Source of the DNA: Bradyrhizobium sp. JYMT SZCCT0180
GTDB taxonomy: Bacteria; Pseudomonadota; Alphaproteobacteria; Rhizobiales; Xanthobacteraceae
Direction: 5' to 3'
Length of the DNA: 64,000 bases
Assembly: GCF_018130165.1 (NCBI RefSeq)
Contig: NZ_JAFCLZ010000006.1
Location: 1-64,000 of the forward strand
The notes beneath the pieces are model-generated. The model saw only the letters and a program-made list of their open reading frames with translations, did no database searches and was not told the DNA's origin. The translations under genes were made by a program, and so were the position numbers. Position 1 is the first letter of the stretch. The number at the start of each line of letters is the position of its first letter. Shown in pieces: positions 28,256 to 37,437 of the stretch.

Positions 28256-30154
28256 TCAGGCCGCAATTGATCGACCGCGGGCGATCGGCAGTCTGATCGT
28301 GAATAGCGTGCCACCTGCCGGCTGGTTCTCAGCCGAAATCTTGCCCTGGTGCGCTTCGACAATGGTGCGAACAATGGCAAGCCCCATGCCCATGCCCTGC
28401 GGCTTTGTCGTGAAAAACGGATCGAAGACCTTCTTCAGGTTCTCCGCTTCGATACCGGGGCCGGTGTCGCCAACCCGGATTTCCGCGGAGGCGCCGGAGA
28501 GGTTCGTGATTACGCTGATTTCGCGCTTCCTTGGCTCGGCTTCGGATATGGCGTCCATCGCGTTGATGATCAGGTTCAGAATGACCTGTTGCAGCTGAAC
28601 GGGATCGCCCTTGATGCGCAGATCAACCGAGGTTGAGGCATAGCTCAGTTGGATTTCGCGCCCATGGGCCAGGGCCGAGACAAGTCCGATAACTTCCCGA
28701 ACCGTCTCGTTCACGTCGAGTTCTATCATTTCGAACGGTGTTTTCTTCAGCACGCCGCGAAGCCGGCGTATCACCTCGCTGGCGCGCAAATCGTCACGCC
28801 GGATGTCAGCCAGAATCTCCCTGAGCTCATCCAGATTCGGCGAAGCGCCCTTGAGCATCGCTTCTGCCGTTTCGGTGTTGGTCAGGATGGAACCGAGCGG
28901 CTGGTTCAGTTCATGCGCTAGAGATGTCGTCAATTCTCCAGCTGCCGCATAGCGGTTGACGTGCGCAAGCTCGGCCATGCGCTGGCGCGATTCGACTTCG
29001 GCAAGACGGCGGCGCTGCCGCTCATGGAGCAATCCGCCGATCAATACGCCCTGGACCAGGATGACGCCGCTGATCAACGCCAATTGCCAGCCAAATTTTT
29101 CCCAGATGCTGGGCTCACGAAACAGGATCGCGCTCCCTGGGGGCAAATTGCTTCGGCTGATGTCCCAGCGCTGCATCTGCCGCCAGTCGTACTTCGGAGA
29201 CGCAAAACCGATCGGCTGTGCCTTGATATTGCCCGGCTTCTCGCCACCGAGAATGCGGATCGTTGCGCTGGCGGTCTGCCGGCTGGATTCGGCGATCGAA
29301 TGCATCGGACCGCCAACGGTAGCTCCATCGAAAAACGCTTCCTGGAAGGAGAAGATCGGAGCGTTCGCGACCGCATGGAGGCTACGCAAAGCGAGATCGC
29401 CTTCATGGGCAACACCCGCCGCATCGACTGACATCAAGCCCCAGAACAGGACCGTGTGCGGTGGGAGCACTCTTGCCTGCTTCAGAATTTCCTCAAACGG
29501 GAGGTCCGCGTACCAGGCGAATCCGACCCGATTCTCGAAGGCCTTGGCTTCCCGCTTTGCTTCATCGAGCCAGAACTTCTCCAGCGGCGACGCACCGATG
29601 ACGACGGCAATCGTCTGTGTGTCCGGCAGGACCTGAAGAATGCTGCTGAAAAAGGCTGAGAAGTCGTTATAGACCGAGACGACCGTATCGTTGTCGGTCA
29701 GCAACGAGCGATCAACCAGTCGCTGCTCGATCGCCGTCAGCACCATGGGTGCGTCAGGGAAAAGCTGTCCGCGATATTTCTGGACGAATCGGGCCGCGGG
29801 CGCCCCAATGCTCAGCACGATATCCGGCTGACGGCCAGCGTACAGCGACCGTAGATAGTCGACAAACGGTGCTTCCGGTCCCGGGTTTTTAAACCGTGCC
29901 GTCAGCAAACTATGCTCCTGAATATCCAGCGGCCATGGCGATTGCTGCTCGAGCGCCCCTTTGATGCTTAGGGCATATGCGCTCCAAGGCCGAAAGTCGT
30001 GTCCGAAAGAATGCAACATCAGGACGCGTTTGGGTTCGCCCTGCGGCGCACTGCGAGCCGATCCAGGCAACATCGCAGCCAGAACCAAGAGACAGACGCA
30101 TAGACGAACGGCCAGGACTGGCCAGATCGCTCCGATCTGGAGGCGTCCACTCAT
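28256..30154 (-). CDS. sensor histidine kinase with periplasmic ABC-substrate-binding-like domain
   Basis: 632 residues from ATG 30154 (GGGGGTAACAGC upstream). It has a signal/anchor segment (~14-34). A periplasmic domain of the ABC sugar-binding-like type (~40-350) follows, with RVLMLHSFGHDFRPWSAYA, DIVLSIGAPAARFVQKY and FSFQEAFFDGATVGGPMHS. A second membrane helix (~355-378) leads to a HisKA domain (SLAHELNQPLGSILTNTETA) and an ATPase domain (LNLIINAMDAI, VGDTGPGIEAE, FFTTKPQGMGMGLAI). There is no PAS or haem domain, so it is not FixL. No response regulator is adjacent; the FixJ-like protein at 42244 is a possible partner, but this is speculation. Confidence 0.88.
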   Translation of the reverse strand: MSGRLQIGAIWPVLAVRLCVCLLVLAAMLPGSARSAPQGEPKRVLMLHSFGHDFRPWSAYALSIKGALEQQSPWPLDIQEHSLLTARFKNPGPEAPFVDYLRSLYAGRQPDIVLSIGAPAARFVQKYRGQLFPDAPMVLTAIEQRLVDRSLLTDNDTVVSVYNDFSAFFSSILQVLPDTQTIAVVIGASPLEKFWLDEAKREAKAFENRVGFAWYADLPFEEILKQARVLPPHTVLFWGLMSVDAAGVAHEGDLALRSLHAVANAPIFSFQEAFFDGATVGGPMHSIAESSRQTASATIRILGGEKPGNIKAQPIGFASPKYDWRQMQRWDISRSNLPPGSAILFREPSIWEKFGWQLALISGVILVQGVLIGGLLHERQRRRLAEVESRQRMAELAHVNRYAAAGELTTSLAHELNQPLGSILTNTETAEAMLKGASPNLDELREILADIRRDDLRASEVIRRLRGVLKKTPFEMIELDVNETVREVIGLVSALAHGREIQLSYASTSVDLRIKGDPVQLQQVILNLIINAMDAISEAEPRKREISVITNLSGASAEIRVGDTGPGIEAENLKKVFDPFFTTKPQGMGMGLAIVRTIVEAHQGKISAENQPAGGTLFTIRLPIARGRSIAA

Positions 30155-30282
30155 GCTGTTACCCCCGGTAGTCCGAGCGGTGCATTCGAGCACAATTCGA
30201 GCACGAATCATACTGCAGCGGACGGTCTCACCCGAGTGGAAACGCTGCCTTCTGCAACGCGTCGTGATCGGGACGTTGCACC

Positions 30283-30702
30283 CTAGATCTGACAGCGGTG
30301 ATATTTTACTTCCATTTCTTCCATCCCCGGAAACTGCCGGGAGATGGTGTTGTCATCGAGTATTTTCAGGAAAAACTGGACGTTTGAAAGCAAGATGCCT
30401 GAGGCACAAGCGGCGACCATATTGACGCTTTGACTGGTTTCCTTCTTCGACTTGATCGAGCATTTCTCGAACTTTCCCCTCAGGCGATTGGCCTCGACGA
30501 TGAAGCCGCCGCCGTAGACGCCGGAAAAGTTCGTAAAGGTGACCTGGTTCGCGCGACCTTTCCGGGCGAACACTTTTTTGCATTGCTCCGCACTGGTAGC
30601 CCATGCGCCGGTTAGTTCGAACGCCTTCACCTCCTGCGGCGACAATAAGCCGGCGCCGGCCGTGATCGCCGTGGCAAGCATGAGCTTTCGAAGTGCAGCC
30701 AT
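30283..30702 (-). CDS. small exported hypothetical protein
   Basis: 139 residues from ATG 30702 (AAGGGGAAGCC upstream). The signal peptide (ALRKLMLATAITAGAGLLSP) is followed by a soluble domain with four cysteines (EQCKKVF, FEKCSIKS, VAACASG, YHRCQI) and the segment ELTGAWATSAEQCKKVFARK, which is seen in rhizobial exported proteins of unknown role. It is transcribed away from the box at 30858, which lies 155 bp upstream. Confidence 0.65.
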   Translation of the reverse strand: MAALRKLMLATAITAGAGLLSPQEVKAFELTGAWATSAEQCKKVFARKGRANQVTFTNFSGVYGGGFIVEANRLRGKFEKCSIKSKKETSQSVNMVAACASGILLSNVQFFLKILDDNTISRQFPGMEEMEVKYHRCQI

Positions 30703-30857
30703 CGGCTTCCCCTTGAATCCCAATCAGTGGCCGCTCAATAGAAGGGCAGATGATGCTTGCCCATCAGTTGAAACTGCGCGTTCAATGTTCTCTCCCCGAA
30801 ACGACCCAGGCAGCTCGAGATATCCCGTGCAACGTGCGTATGCCGGCTGCCGATTGC

Positions 30858-30871
30858 TTGATTTGAATCAA
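30858..30871. promoter_or_regulatory. FNR/FixK-type box
   Basis: TTGATTTGAATCAA, an exact consensus match, 68 bp before the plus-strand start at 30940 (hypothetical protein plus PPK2) and 155 bp from the minus-strand gene at 30702. Confidence 0.8.
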
Positions 30872-30939
30872 GGAAACGATGTCGACGCCGCCTAGCCTTC
30901 AGAGCGCTGATCCAAGATAGCCGTTCAGGAGCCTCGGCC

Positions 30940-31395
30940 ATGTCGCGCAACATCGATGACCTGATTCCCAGTGCGAAGAAGATCCAGCAGGAAGCCGCCC
31001 TCAAGGAGGCCGAAAAGGCAGAGCAGTACGCGCGACTTGCGGCTGCGGCCGAAGCCGAGAAGCGGGCGCTGATCGAGCGGCTTGCCCGACCGTCAGGCAA
31101 GTCCGAGGAAGAGAAGGTTCAGCTTGCTTCGACCATTATCCAGCGGGCGGTGCGAAACGGACTGACGGAAGTGCAGGTGTATCGATTCCCCAACTCGCTA
31201 TGCACCGACAAGGGGCGCGCGATCAATCAGCAGGAGCGGGGTTGGGAGAACACGTTGACGGGGATTCCAAAGGAAATATTCCAACTCTGGACCGACTACC
31301 TGCAACCGCGCGGCTATCGCATCAGCTACCAGATCATTGACTACCCGGGAGGTGTGCCGGGCGACATCGGCATCACCATCGCCTGGGGCGACTGA
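30940..31395 (+). CDS. cytoplasmic hypothetical protein co-transcribed with PPK2
   Basis: 151 residues. The first ~60 are a charged, alanine-rich likely coiled coil (SAKKIQQEAALKEAEKAEQY). The rest is a globular domain with TIIQRAVRNGLTEVQVYRFP, a cysteine (SLCTDKG) and PRGYRISYQIIDYPGGVPGD. There is no signal peptide. No family is recognised. It lies 38 bp before the polyphosphate kinase gene and 68 bp after a FixK/FNR box, so a role connected with polyphosphate or low-oxygen adaptation is suggested by context only. Confidence 0.7.
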   Translation: MSRNIDDLIPSAKKIQQEAALKEAEKAEQYARLAAAAEAEKRALIERLARPSGKSEEEKVQLASTIIQRAVRNGLTEVQVYRFPNSLCTDKGRAINQQERGWENTLTGIPKEIFQLWTDYLQPRGYRISYQIIDYPGGVPGDIGITIAWGD

Positions 31396-31433
31396 CGGTA
31401 ACTCGAACAGATCTGATCTGACGGCAGGTTGGT

Positions 31434-32234
31434 ATGTCAGCCAAGGCGCCCACCGCGGGGATGAAACGCAAGGCCTATGAGAAAGAGCTGGGAAAGCTCC
31501 AGGTCGAACTTTGCCAACTCCAGGAATGGGTGAAGGCGAACAATCTTCGGGTCATCGTCCTGTTCGAAGGCCGGGATGCCGCCGGCAAGGGCGGCACGAT
31601 CAAGGCGATCACCGAAAAGGTCAGTCCTCGCGTGTTTCGGGTGGTCGCCCTGCCCGCACCGTCGGACCGTGAGAAGACGCAACTGTTCCTTCAGCGGTAC
31701 ATGCTGCATTTTCCGGCGGCGGGCGAAATCGTCATCTTCGACCGGAGCTGGTACAATCGCGCCGGCGTCGAATATGTGATGGGTTTCTGTACGCCGGCAG
31801 AACACAAGCGATTTCTTTCACTGTGTCCTCAGATGGAGAAATACGTCATCGAAGGCGGCATCATCCTGATTAAACTCTGGCTCGAGGTCGGAATGGACGA
31901 GCAGGAGCGCCGTTTCAGGGCCCGCATCGATGATCCGCTACGGCAATGGAAGCTGAGCCCGATGGATACGGAATCGTACCAGCGATGGTACGATTATTCG
32001 CGGGCGCGAGACCTGATGCTCAAGGCCACCAACACCAAACACGCGCCTTGGTACATCATTCGCTCCAATGACAAGCGCCGGGCACGCCTGAACTGCATCG
32101 CACATCTGCTGAAAATGATCCCGCACAAGCGCGTGAAAAGAGCCAAGGTCGAGCTGCCGAAGCGTTCCGACAAGGGGCGCTATAACGACCAGACCGGGCT
32201 GCGGGGGATGAAGTTCGTTGCGGAACGGTACTGA
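31434..32234 (+). CDS. ppk2: polyphosphate kinase 2 family protein
   Basis: 266 residues, the length of a one-domain PPK2. It has a Walker A site (FEGRDAAGKGGT, Lys ~52), a lid and Walker B region (IFDRSWYNRAGVE, Asp ~103), plus the family blocks RVVALPAPSDREKTQ and SPMDTESYQRWYDYSRARD. PPK2 enzymes transfer phosphate between polyphosphate and nucleotides, usually making NTP from NDP. Whether it prefers ADP or GDP cannot be read here. It is in a two-gene unit with the upstream hypothetical protein, under the box at 30858, and is followed by a strong terminator hairpin. Confidence 0.93.
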   Translation: MSAKAPTAGMKRKAYEKELGKLQVELCQLQEWVKANNLRVIVLFEGRDAAGKGGTIKAITEKVSPRVFRVVALPAPSDREKTQLFLQRYMLHFPAAGEIVIFDRSWYNRAGVEYVMGFCTPAEHKRFLSLCPQMEKYVIEGGIILIKLWLEVGMDEQERRFRARIDDPLRQWKLSPMDTESYQRWYDYSRARDLMLKATNTKHAPWYIIRSNDKRRARLNCIAHLLKMIPHKRVKRAKVELPKRSDKGRYNDQTGLRGMKFVAERY

Positions 32235-32271
32235 ACGGATCGGGCGCGCTTTGGCGCGGCCCGATCCGTTC
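32233..32271. terminator. bidirectional intrinsic terminator hairpin
   Basis: A 12-bp outer stem (GAACGGATCGGG pairing with CCCGATCCGTTC) plus an inner CGCGC/GCGCG stem around TTTG, with one bulged G. It overlaps the ppk2 stop codon and is followed by CAAATTTC. It serves the convergent ppk2 and 32291 genes. Confidence 0.75.
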
Positions 32272-32290
32272 AAATTTCATTCTCGAAACA

Positions 32291-32725
32291 CTACTTCAGG
32301 CGTACCGTCACCCCGCCGACCGCAGCCGATACTTCAGCGCCGACCCTCGGGCCACTGAGTTGCAGGATCACGCCGTTGGCGTTGCGCAGTTGAACGCTCC
32401 CCGCACCGGCCGCGACGGCCCCGCCGGCTCCGACCGCGCTGTAGGCGCCTTCGATCGAAGCTGGTCCTTTCAGATTGAGCGCCCGACCGACAAACTTGGT
32501 GGTCGAGGCGCCGATCGTAAAGCCGACGCTCATGCCCGATACGGTGAACGGATAGCGCTTGCCGCGGAGAACCAGCACGCCCTCGCCGCCACCTACCCCA
32601 ACGATGAACCCGCCCTTGGTGAAGACGACGGCGACCTGGCCGGTCTCGGCCCGCGAGGGCGTACTGAGACCTGCCACGCCAACGGCAAGGGCAATCAACG
32701 CAACGCTGAGGCTAAACCTTCTCAT
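32291..32725 (-). CDS. small exported protein, paralogue of 25076-25507
   Basis: 144 residues from ATG 32725 (GAGAGGAAGAAAC upstream; the open frame runs to 33331 inside the neighbour's shadow). It has a signal peptide (FSLSVALIALAVGVAGLSTP), then VLVLRGKRYPFTVSGMSVGF, YSAVGAGGAVAAGAGSVQL and GVILQLSGPRVGAEVSAAV, closely parallel to the product at 25076. It is the third gene of the decarboxylase-exchanger operon. An envelope location is likely; the function is unknown. Confidence 0.72.
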   Translation of the reverse strand: MRRFSLSVALIALAVGVAGLSTPSRAETGQVAVVFTKGGFIVGVGGGEGVLVLRGKRYPFTVSGMSVGFTIGASTTKFVGRALNLKGPASIEGAYSAVGAGGAVAAGAGSVQLRNANGVILQLSGPRVGAEVSAAVGGVTVRLK

Positions 32726-32760
32726 GTTTCTTCCTCTCGTGAGACGCAGTGCAACACGCA

Positions 32761-34461
32761 CTATTGGGCCAGGAGCATCGCGAAATATCCGAACACCGTG
32801 AGCAATATTCCTGATACGGCGTAGGCGACCGGGAACCCGATCCAGGGCACGCTGCTCTGGATTTCCACGGCGGCTTCGCGGCAAGGACCGGAGTGCGAGC
32901 GCGCACCGGCAACGCCGCCCATCAGTACGGCCGGGTTGATCTTGAAGACGTGATAACCGATCGCCCACACGATGAACGGCGGGATCGTGCAGGCGATGAA
33001 CCCGACGAGGAAGATCTTCAGTGCGAGCGCCCCGGTCAGTTGCGCCAACAGTCCGGCTCCGGCATTGACGCCGACGATGGCGACGAAGACGACGAGGCCG
33101 AGATCCTCCAGCACGTTGCGTGCCGCGTTTGGCGTGTTGCCGAAGAAACGCAGCCGCGAGACGACGGACGACACGATCACACCGGACAGCAGCAGGCCAC
33201 CGGCGTTTCCGAGGCCGATCGAGGCGCCGAACGCCGGAAACGAAATCATACCGATCAGAAGTCCCAGAATCAAACCTGCGGCGAGTGTGAGGAGGTCGGT
33301 GGCCGTATTGGTCCTGGCGACACGGCCCCACATTTCAGCGAGTTCATTCACGGCGGATTTCAAGCCGACGACCGAGACGATATCCATCCGCTGCAGTTCG
33401 GTCTTCAGTCCGGCCGGAATCGGCACGCCACCACGCTCGACCTTGGTGACCTGAAGCTGACCTGCCATGGCTTCGCTGCGGAACGATTCGAACGTGCGCC
33501 CGACGACCGCCTTGTTGGTGACGAGGATTTCGGCCTGGTCCAGGGGAATGCCGAGCGTCTTGGCGTCGGCAACCTCCGGGCCGATCAGCCCCATCTTCTC
33601 GGTCAGGTGTCCGGTCGCACCACCAAGCGCGACGATATCGCCTTTCTTGAGCACGAGATCGGGATCGGCGCCGAGCTGTTCGCCGCCGCGGGACACATTG
33701 ACGATACGATATTCGGGATTGCTGACGCGAAACTTGGCAATACTCATGCCGACCTGAGCCTGATTCTCCAGCCGGTAGGCACGAAGGCCAAACTGCCGGA
33801 ACCCGGTCAGACCACCGCCTTCGAGATCTCTGACGCCGAACTCGGTTTCATATTGCTTTGCCGCCGCCTTGGCATCGACACCCCACCAGCGCGGCAAATA
33901 TTTGCAGATCAGGATGATGCCGACGGTACCCCAGATATAGGTGATGCCGTAGGACAGCGCGATCATGCCGGTGGCGTCCTCGGGCTTCACGCCCGCCGGC
34001 AACTTGACGACGCCCGATGTGATGGCCTGCTCCGCCGAGCCGATCGCGGCAGACATGGTCTGTGAACCCGCAAGCATGCCGCCGGCCGCGCCGGGCGGCA
34101 GCGCGAACAACTTTGCACCGAGGACGACAAGCGCAAGCCCGAGCACGCTCGACACCACTGCGAGAATGCAAAACTTGAGACCGTCTCCCCTCAGGCTGTT
34201 GACGAAGGACGGCCCGACGCGCAGGCCGACGCCATACATGAACAGGTAATAGAACAGGCTCTTGGCAAAATTGTTCAGCTCCAGCTTCACACCATATAGC
34301 GACGCCGTCACCGACAGCGCCGCACCAACCACGATGGCGCCGGCAACCATGCCAAGGCCATAACCCTTGATGTTGGCGCGCCCGATCCAGACGGCGAGGC
34401 CGACAACAAAGAACAGCAGCAGATAAGGATTCTGCTGCAGGAATGTGAAAAAGCCCTGCAT
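32761..34461 (-). CDS. AspT-family exchanger (aspartate:alanine antiporter type)
   Basis: 566 residues. N-terminal membrane helices (PYLLLFFVVGLAVWIG, MVAGAIVVGAALSVTASL and others) are followed by a cytoplasmic pair of TrkA-C-like domains (~210-380, with DPDLVLKKGDIVALGG and LQRMDIVSVVG) and a second membrane half. This is the layout of the AAE/AspT family of amino-acid exchangers. Known members exchange aspartate for alanine and are coupled to a decarboxylase. Here the gene follows a basic amino acid decarboxylase by 15 bp, so its substrate pair may be the decarboxylase substrate and product rather than aspartate/alanine; that is inference. Confidence 0.85.
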   Translation of the reverse strand: MQGFFTFLQQNPYLLLFFVVGLAVWIGRANIKGYGLGMVAGAIVVGAALSVTASLYGVKLELNNFAKSLFYYLFMYGVGLRVGPSFVNSLRGDGLKFCILAVVSSVLGLALVVLGAKLFALPPGAAGGMLAGSQTMSAAIGSAEQAITSGVVKLPAGVKPEDATGMIALSYGITYIWGTVGIILICKYLPRWWGVDAKAAAKQYETEFGVRDLEGGGLTGFRQFGLRAYRLENQAQVGMSIAKFRVSNPEYRIVNVSRGGEQLGADPDLVLKKGDIVALGGATGHLTEKMGLIGPEVADAKTLGIPLDQAEILVTNKAVVGRTFESFRSEAMAGQLQVTKVERGGVPIPAGLKTELQRMDIVSVVGLKSAVNELAEMWGRVARTNTATDLLTLAAGLILGLLIGMISFPAFGASIGLGNAGGLLLSGVIVSSVVSRLRFFGNTPNAARNVLEDLGLVVFVAIVGVNAGAGLLAQLTGALALKIFLVGFIACTIPPFIVWAIGYHVFKINPAVLMGGVAGARSHSGPCREAAVEIQSSVPWIGFPVAYAVSGILLTVFGYFAMLLAQ

Positions 34462-34476
34462 GGTCGTCGTCCCTTG

Positions 34477-37230
34477 TTATGACGCAGCTTTCAGTTTCGG
34501 TGCGGCGCCAGGCTTCGGCCTGCCGATCTTCGCCAGGGCTTCGGTGCGCACCAGCTTCAGGCCTTCCTTGGCGTCGTAGCCGTGGATTTCCTTCACATCG
34601 AGCTTGCGCATGAAGTCGATGGTTTCCTGGGTAATGACCTGGCCCGGCACCATGATCGGGAAGCCCGGCGGATACGGGATCACGAAACTGGCGGAGACGA
34701 GATCGGGACCCGCCTTCAGGCGCCGGTCGATCTCGGCGTCGCCGAGGCGGATGTATTCGCAGCCTGGAGCGTCATACGCCGCATAGAAGCCGCTGCGGAT
34801 GTCGCCCTCGTTTGTCTTGGCGCCCGCATCGCCGCGGAAGCTCGGATGGAAATGCGAGAAGTTCGGCAAGTCGGGCACATCGGTCATCAGGCTCTTCACC
34901 CGCGCCTCGAACGTCTTCTTCGCATTGGCGCCGCCCTGCGTCAGGCCGCGGTCCACTTCACCGGCGATCTCCGCGAGCACCCGCACGAGGTGAGCCACGT
35001 CGCTGCGCGTGTTGTTGATGTTGGACTGAAGCAGAACCGAGTTGCGGGACGTCTTGTTGATCTGGATGTTGTACTCGCTCGCCAGAATGCCCTTGAATTG
35101 CGTCCCGTCGAATCCAGCCATGCCACAGACCAGGGTCATGCGGGTCGGATCGAGGCAGAACTCGTCGTCATCCAGGCTCTTCAGGGCGGTTGCCCAGTTC
35201 GCGCTCGGGTCCAGATAGTCTTTGAAGCCGCTTTGCCGGTATTGCGCAGGCACCATGGCGTCCGCACCCAGAATCCGGAAATATTTCGAGATCAGCGGAT
35301 TGGTGTTGACCGCCCGGCGAATGGCGACCGCGATCTCGATCGCATTGGCCACGAGCCCATAGCCCTCGAGCTCCATCTGGCGTCTCGAGACGTCGAGGCT
35401 TGCGATGAGCTGCTGGTTTGGACTGGTCGAAGCATGCGTGAATACCGCCTCCTTGAATTGCTGCTCGACGGTGTGGAATTCGACGTCCTTGACCGACAGC
35501 ATCGAGCCCTGCCGGATCGCCGACATCGACTTGTGCGTCGAATTGGTCTGGTAGACGCGTAGCCGGATCTGCCGCGGGTCGGGGATCAGCCGGGTCTTGA
35601 GCAGCACTTCGTTCGACGGATTCTTGCCAAGTTCGGACTGCTGCTTTTCATAAGCCGCAACCGATTTCGGGTCGTGCATCCACGCCTCGATCTCGTTGGC
35701 GGCCCCCAGTCCGGTGCGCCGCCTCAGGAACGGCGAAAACCGCGCGAAGCCGAACCAGGCCTCATCCCACAGGAAGATCAGGTCGGGCTTGATCGCGAGA
35801 CATTCCTCCATCACCCGGCGGGTATTGTAGATATGGCCGTCGAAGGTGCAGTTGGTCAGATCAAGCATCTTGACCCGATCGAGCCGGCCGTCGGCCTTGG
35901 CATTCAGCAGCGCGTGCTTGATGGTGTTCAGCGGCACCGCGCCATACATCGAATATTCCGTCATCGGGAACGCCTCGACATAGAGCGGCTGCGCGCCTGC
36001 CAGAACCATGCCGTAGTGGTGCGATTTGTGGCAGTTGCGATCGACGATCGCAATGTCGCCCGGCGCGAGCAGCGCCTGAACGGCCATCTTGTTCGACGTC
36101 GAGGTGCCGTTGGTCACGAAGAAGACGCGATCCGCGCCGAGCGCGCGGGCCGCCTTGTCCTGCGCCTTCTTGATGTTGCCGGTCGGCTCCAGCAGGCTAT
36201 CGAGACCGCCCGTGGTCGCACTGCTCTCGGCCAGGAACAGGTTCAGGCCATAGAACTCGCCCATATCCCGGATCCAGTCCGATCTGAAGACGGACTTGCC
36301 GCGCGCGATCGGCAACGCATGGAACGTCCCGATCGGGCGCTGCGCATATTTCTTGAGATTGTCGAAGAACGGGGTGTCGAAGCGATCCTGGATTCCTTCC
36401 AGAATCGACAGATGGAGCTCCAGAAGCTCCTCGATCGAATAGAAGATCCGCCGGAACACGTTGGCGTCGGGGCTTCCAGCCATCTGCTCGACATCTCGAT
36501 TGGACATCAGATACAGGTCAAGCTCGGGTCGCACCTGGTTGATGATATGGGCGAGCCGCAGCGCTGATGCATCCGACTCTTCGTTGAGGCCGATGGCAGT
36601 CATCATGGGGCGGAGCACGGACGCGTCATGGCGCGAGCGAAGGGCAAAGCCTTCATTGATGACGACGGACGCGATGTTGGGATTCAGCATCACGGCGCAG
36701 AAGGCGTCTTCCAGGCTGCCGACGATGACCGGCTCATAGATGAACGCATCGACTGAACGACGCAGCTTGCGCCATTCGGTCGCAAGCGCCGGCCAGTCGC
36801 TGGTTGAAAGACCGGTGACGATCAATGTTTCGAAATAGGGACGGCGGCCGGCTTGCTGCACGAATGCCGTCGGCACCAGGTCGGGATCCTCGCCGTTGCC
36901 GTCATCTTTCAGGCTCCAGTCGCTGGCGTGCTGACGGAACGACCTCGTCGTCAGGGCCTGCATGATCCGTGTCGCCAAGGCGAGCGAGGCCGCCGCGTCT
37001 CCGGCCGAAGCGGCTTCCCGCAACGTCGCCATCAGTCGCAGGCCGGGATAACCGTGAAACTCCTCCGTCACCGACAGAACGGCCAGCGCGGCATCGTAGT
37101 TCGCTCGATCCCCGCCTCGAGCCCACACCTTGGCGCCTTCGACCAGATCACGCCAGTCGTCCGCCCGTCCACCGGGCCCGGAAAGGAACTGATCGATGCG
37201 CTTCTGTGCGGGCTTGGTGTCCTTCGACAT
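34477..37230 (-). CDS. Orn/Lys/Arg-type PLP decarboxylase (fold type I)
   Basis: 917 residues from ATG 37230 (GGGAGAAGAGT upstream; the open frame runs to 37326). An N-terminal part of ~250 residues without a clear domain precedes a receiver-like wing region and the PLP major domain. The latter shows FFVTNGTSTSNKMAVQALL, DRNCHKSHHYGMVLAGAQP, LIFLWDEAWFGFARFSP and the Schiff-base lysine motif NSTHKSMSAIRQGSM. The family decarboxylates arginine, lysine or ornithine and consumes a proton, giving acid tolerance when paired with an exchanger. The substrate cannot be told from sequence alone. A FixK-like box is 67 bp upstream. Confidence 0.87.
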   Translation of the reverse strand: MSKDTKPAQKRIDQFLSGPGGRADDWRDLVEGAKVWARGGDRANYDAALAVLSVTEEFHGYPGLRLMATLREAASAGDAAASLALATRIMQALTTRSFRQHASDWSLKDDGNGEDPDLVPTAFVQQAGRRPYFETLIVTGLSTSDWPALATEWRKLRRSVDAFIYEPVIVGSLEDAFCAVMLNPNIASVVINEGFALRSRHDASVLRPMMTAIGLNEESDASALRLAHIINQVRPELDLYLMSNRDVEQMAGSPDANVFRRIFYSIEELLELHLSILEGIQDRFDTPFFDNLKKYAQRPIGTFHALPIARGKSVFRSDWIRDMGEFYGLNLFLAESSATTGGLDSLLEPTGNIKKAQDKAARALGADRVFFVTNGTSTSNKMAVQALLAPGDIAIVDRNCHKSHHYGMVLAGAQPLYVEAFPMTEYSMYGAVPLNTIKHALLNAKADGRLDRVKMLDLTNCTFDGHIYNTRRVMEECLAIKPDLIFLWDEAWFGFARFSPFLRRRTGLGAANEIEAWMHDPKSVAAYEKQQSELGKNPSNEVLLKTRLIPDPRQIRLRVYQTNSTHKSMSAIRQGSMLSVKDVEFHTVEQQFKEAVFTHASTSPNQQLIASLDVSRRQMELEGYGLVANAIEIAVAIRRAVNTNPLISKYFRILGADAMVPAQYRQSGFKDYLDPSANWATALKSLDDDEFCLDPTRMTLVCGMAGFDGTQFKGILASEYNIQINKTSRNSVLLQSNINNTRSDVAHLVRVLAEIAGEVDRGLTQGGANAKKTFEARVKSLMTDVPDLPNFSHFHPSFRGDAGAKTNEGDIRSGFYAAYDAPGCEYIRLGDAEIDRRLKAGPDLVSASFVIPYPPGFPIMVPGQVITQETIDFMRKLDVKEIHGYDAKEGLKLVRTEALAKIGRPKPGAAPKLKAAS

Positions 37231-37297
37231 ACTCTTCTCCCGATCCTTGCAGGGGTGATGGCTCTTGGGAACGTGCCCGGCCTGCCCGTCCACTCCC

Positions 37298-37311
37298 TTG
37301 ATCCAAGTCAA
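37298..37311. promoter_or_regulatory. FNR/FixK-type box (GTCAA right half)
   Basis: TTGATCCAAGTCAA: left half exact, right half GTCAA, which FixK-type consensus sequences allow. It lies 67 bp before the decarboxylase start at 37230. Confidence 0.72.
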
Positions 37312-37437
37312 GGGTCGGACGCTCACGGACTCTTCAAGCAGCCACGAATGCCGCGTGTCGCAACGCGATGGGCGGGTCAGGTTGTGACTTTGGTATCAGC
37401 ACCGCCTCGCCTGGATCGGTGCCCAGCCGCCCGCTCT

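Noticed and set aside
28256..30154. Histidine kinase as FixL
   Set aside because: It has a periplasmic binding-protein-like sensor and no PAS/haem domain, unlike FixL.
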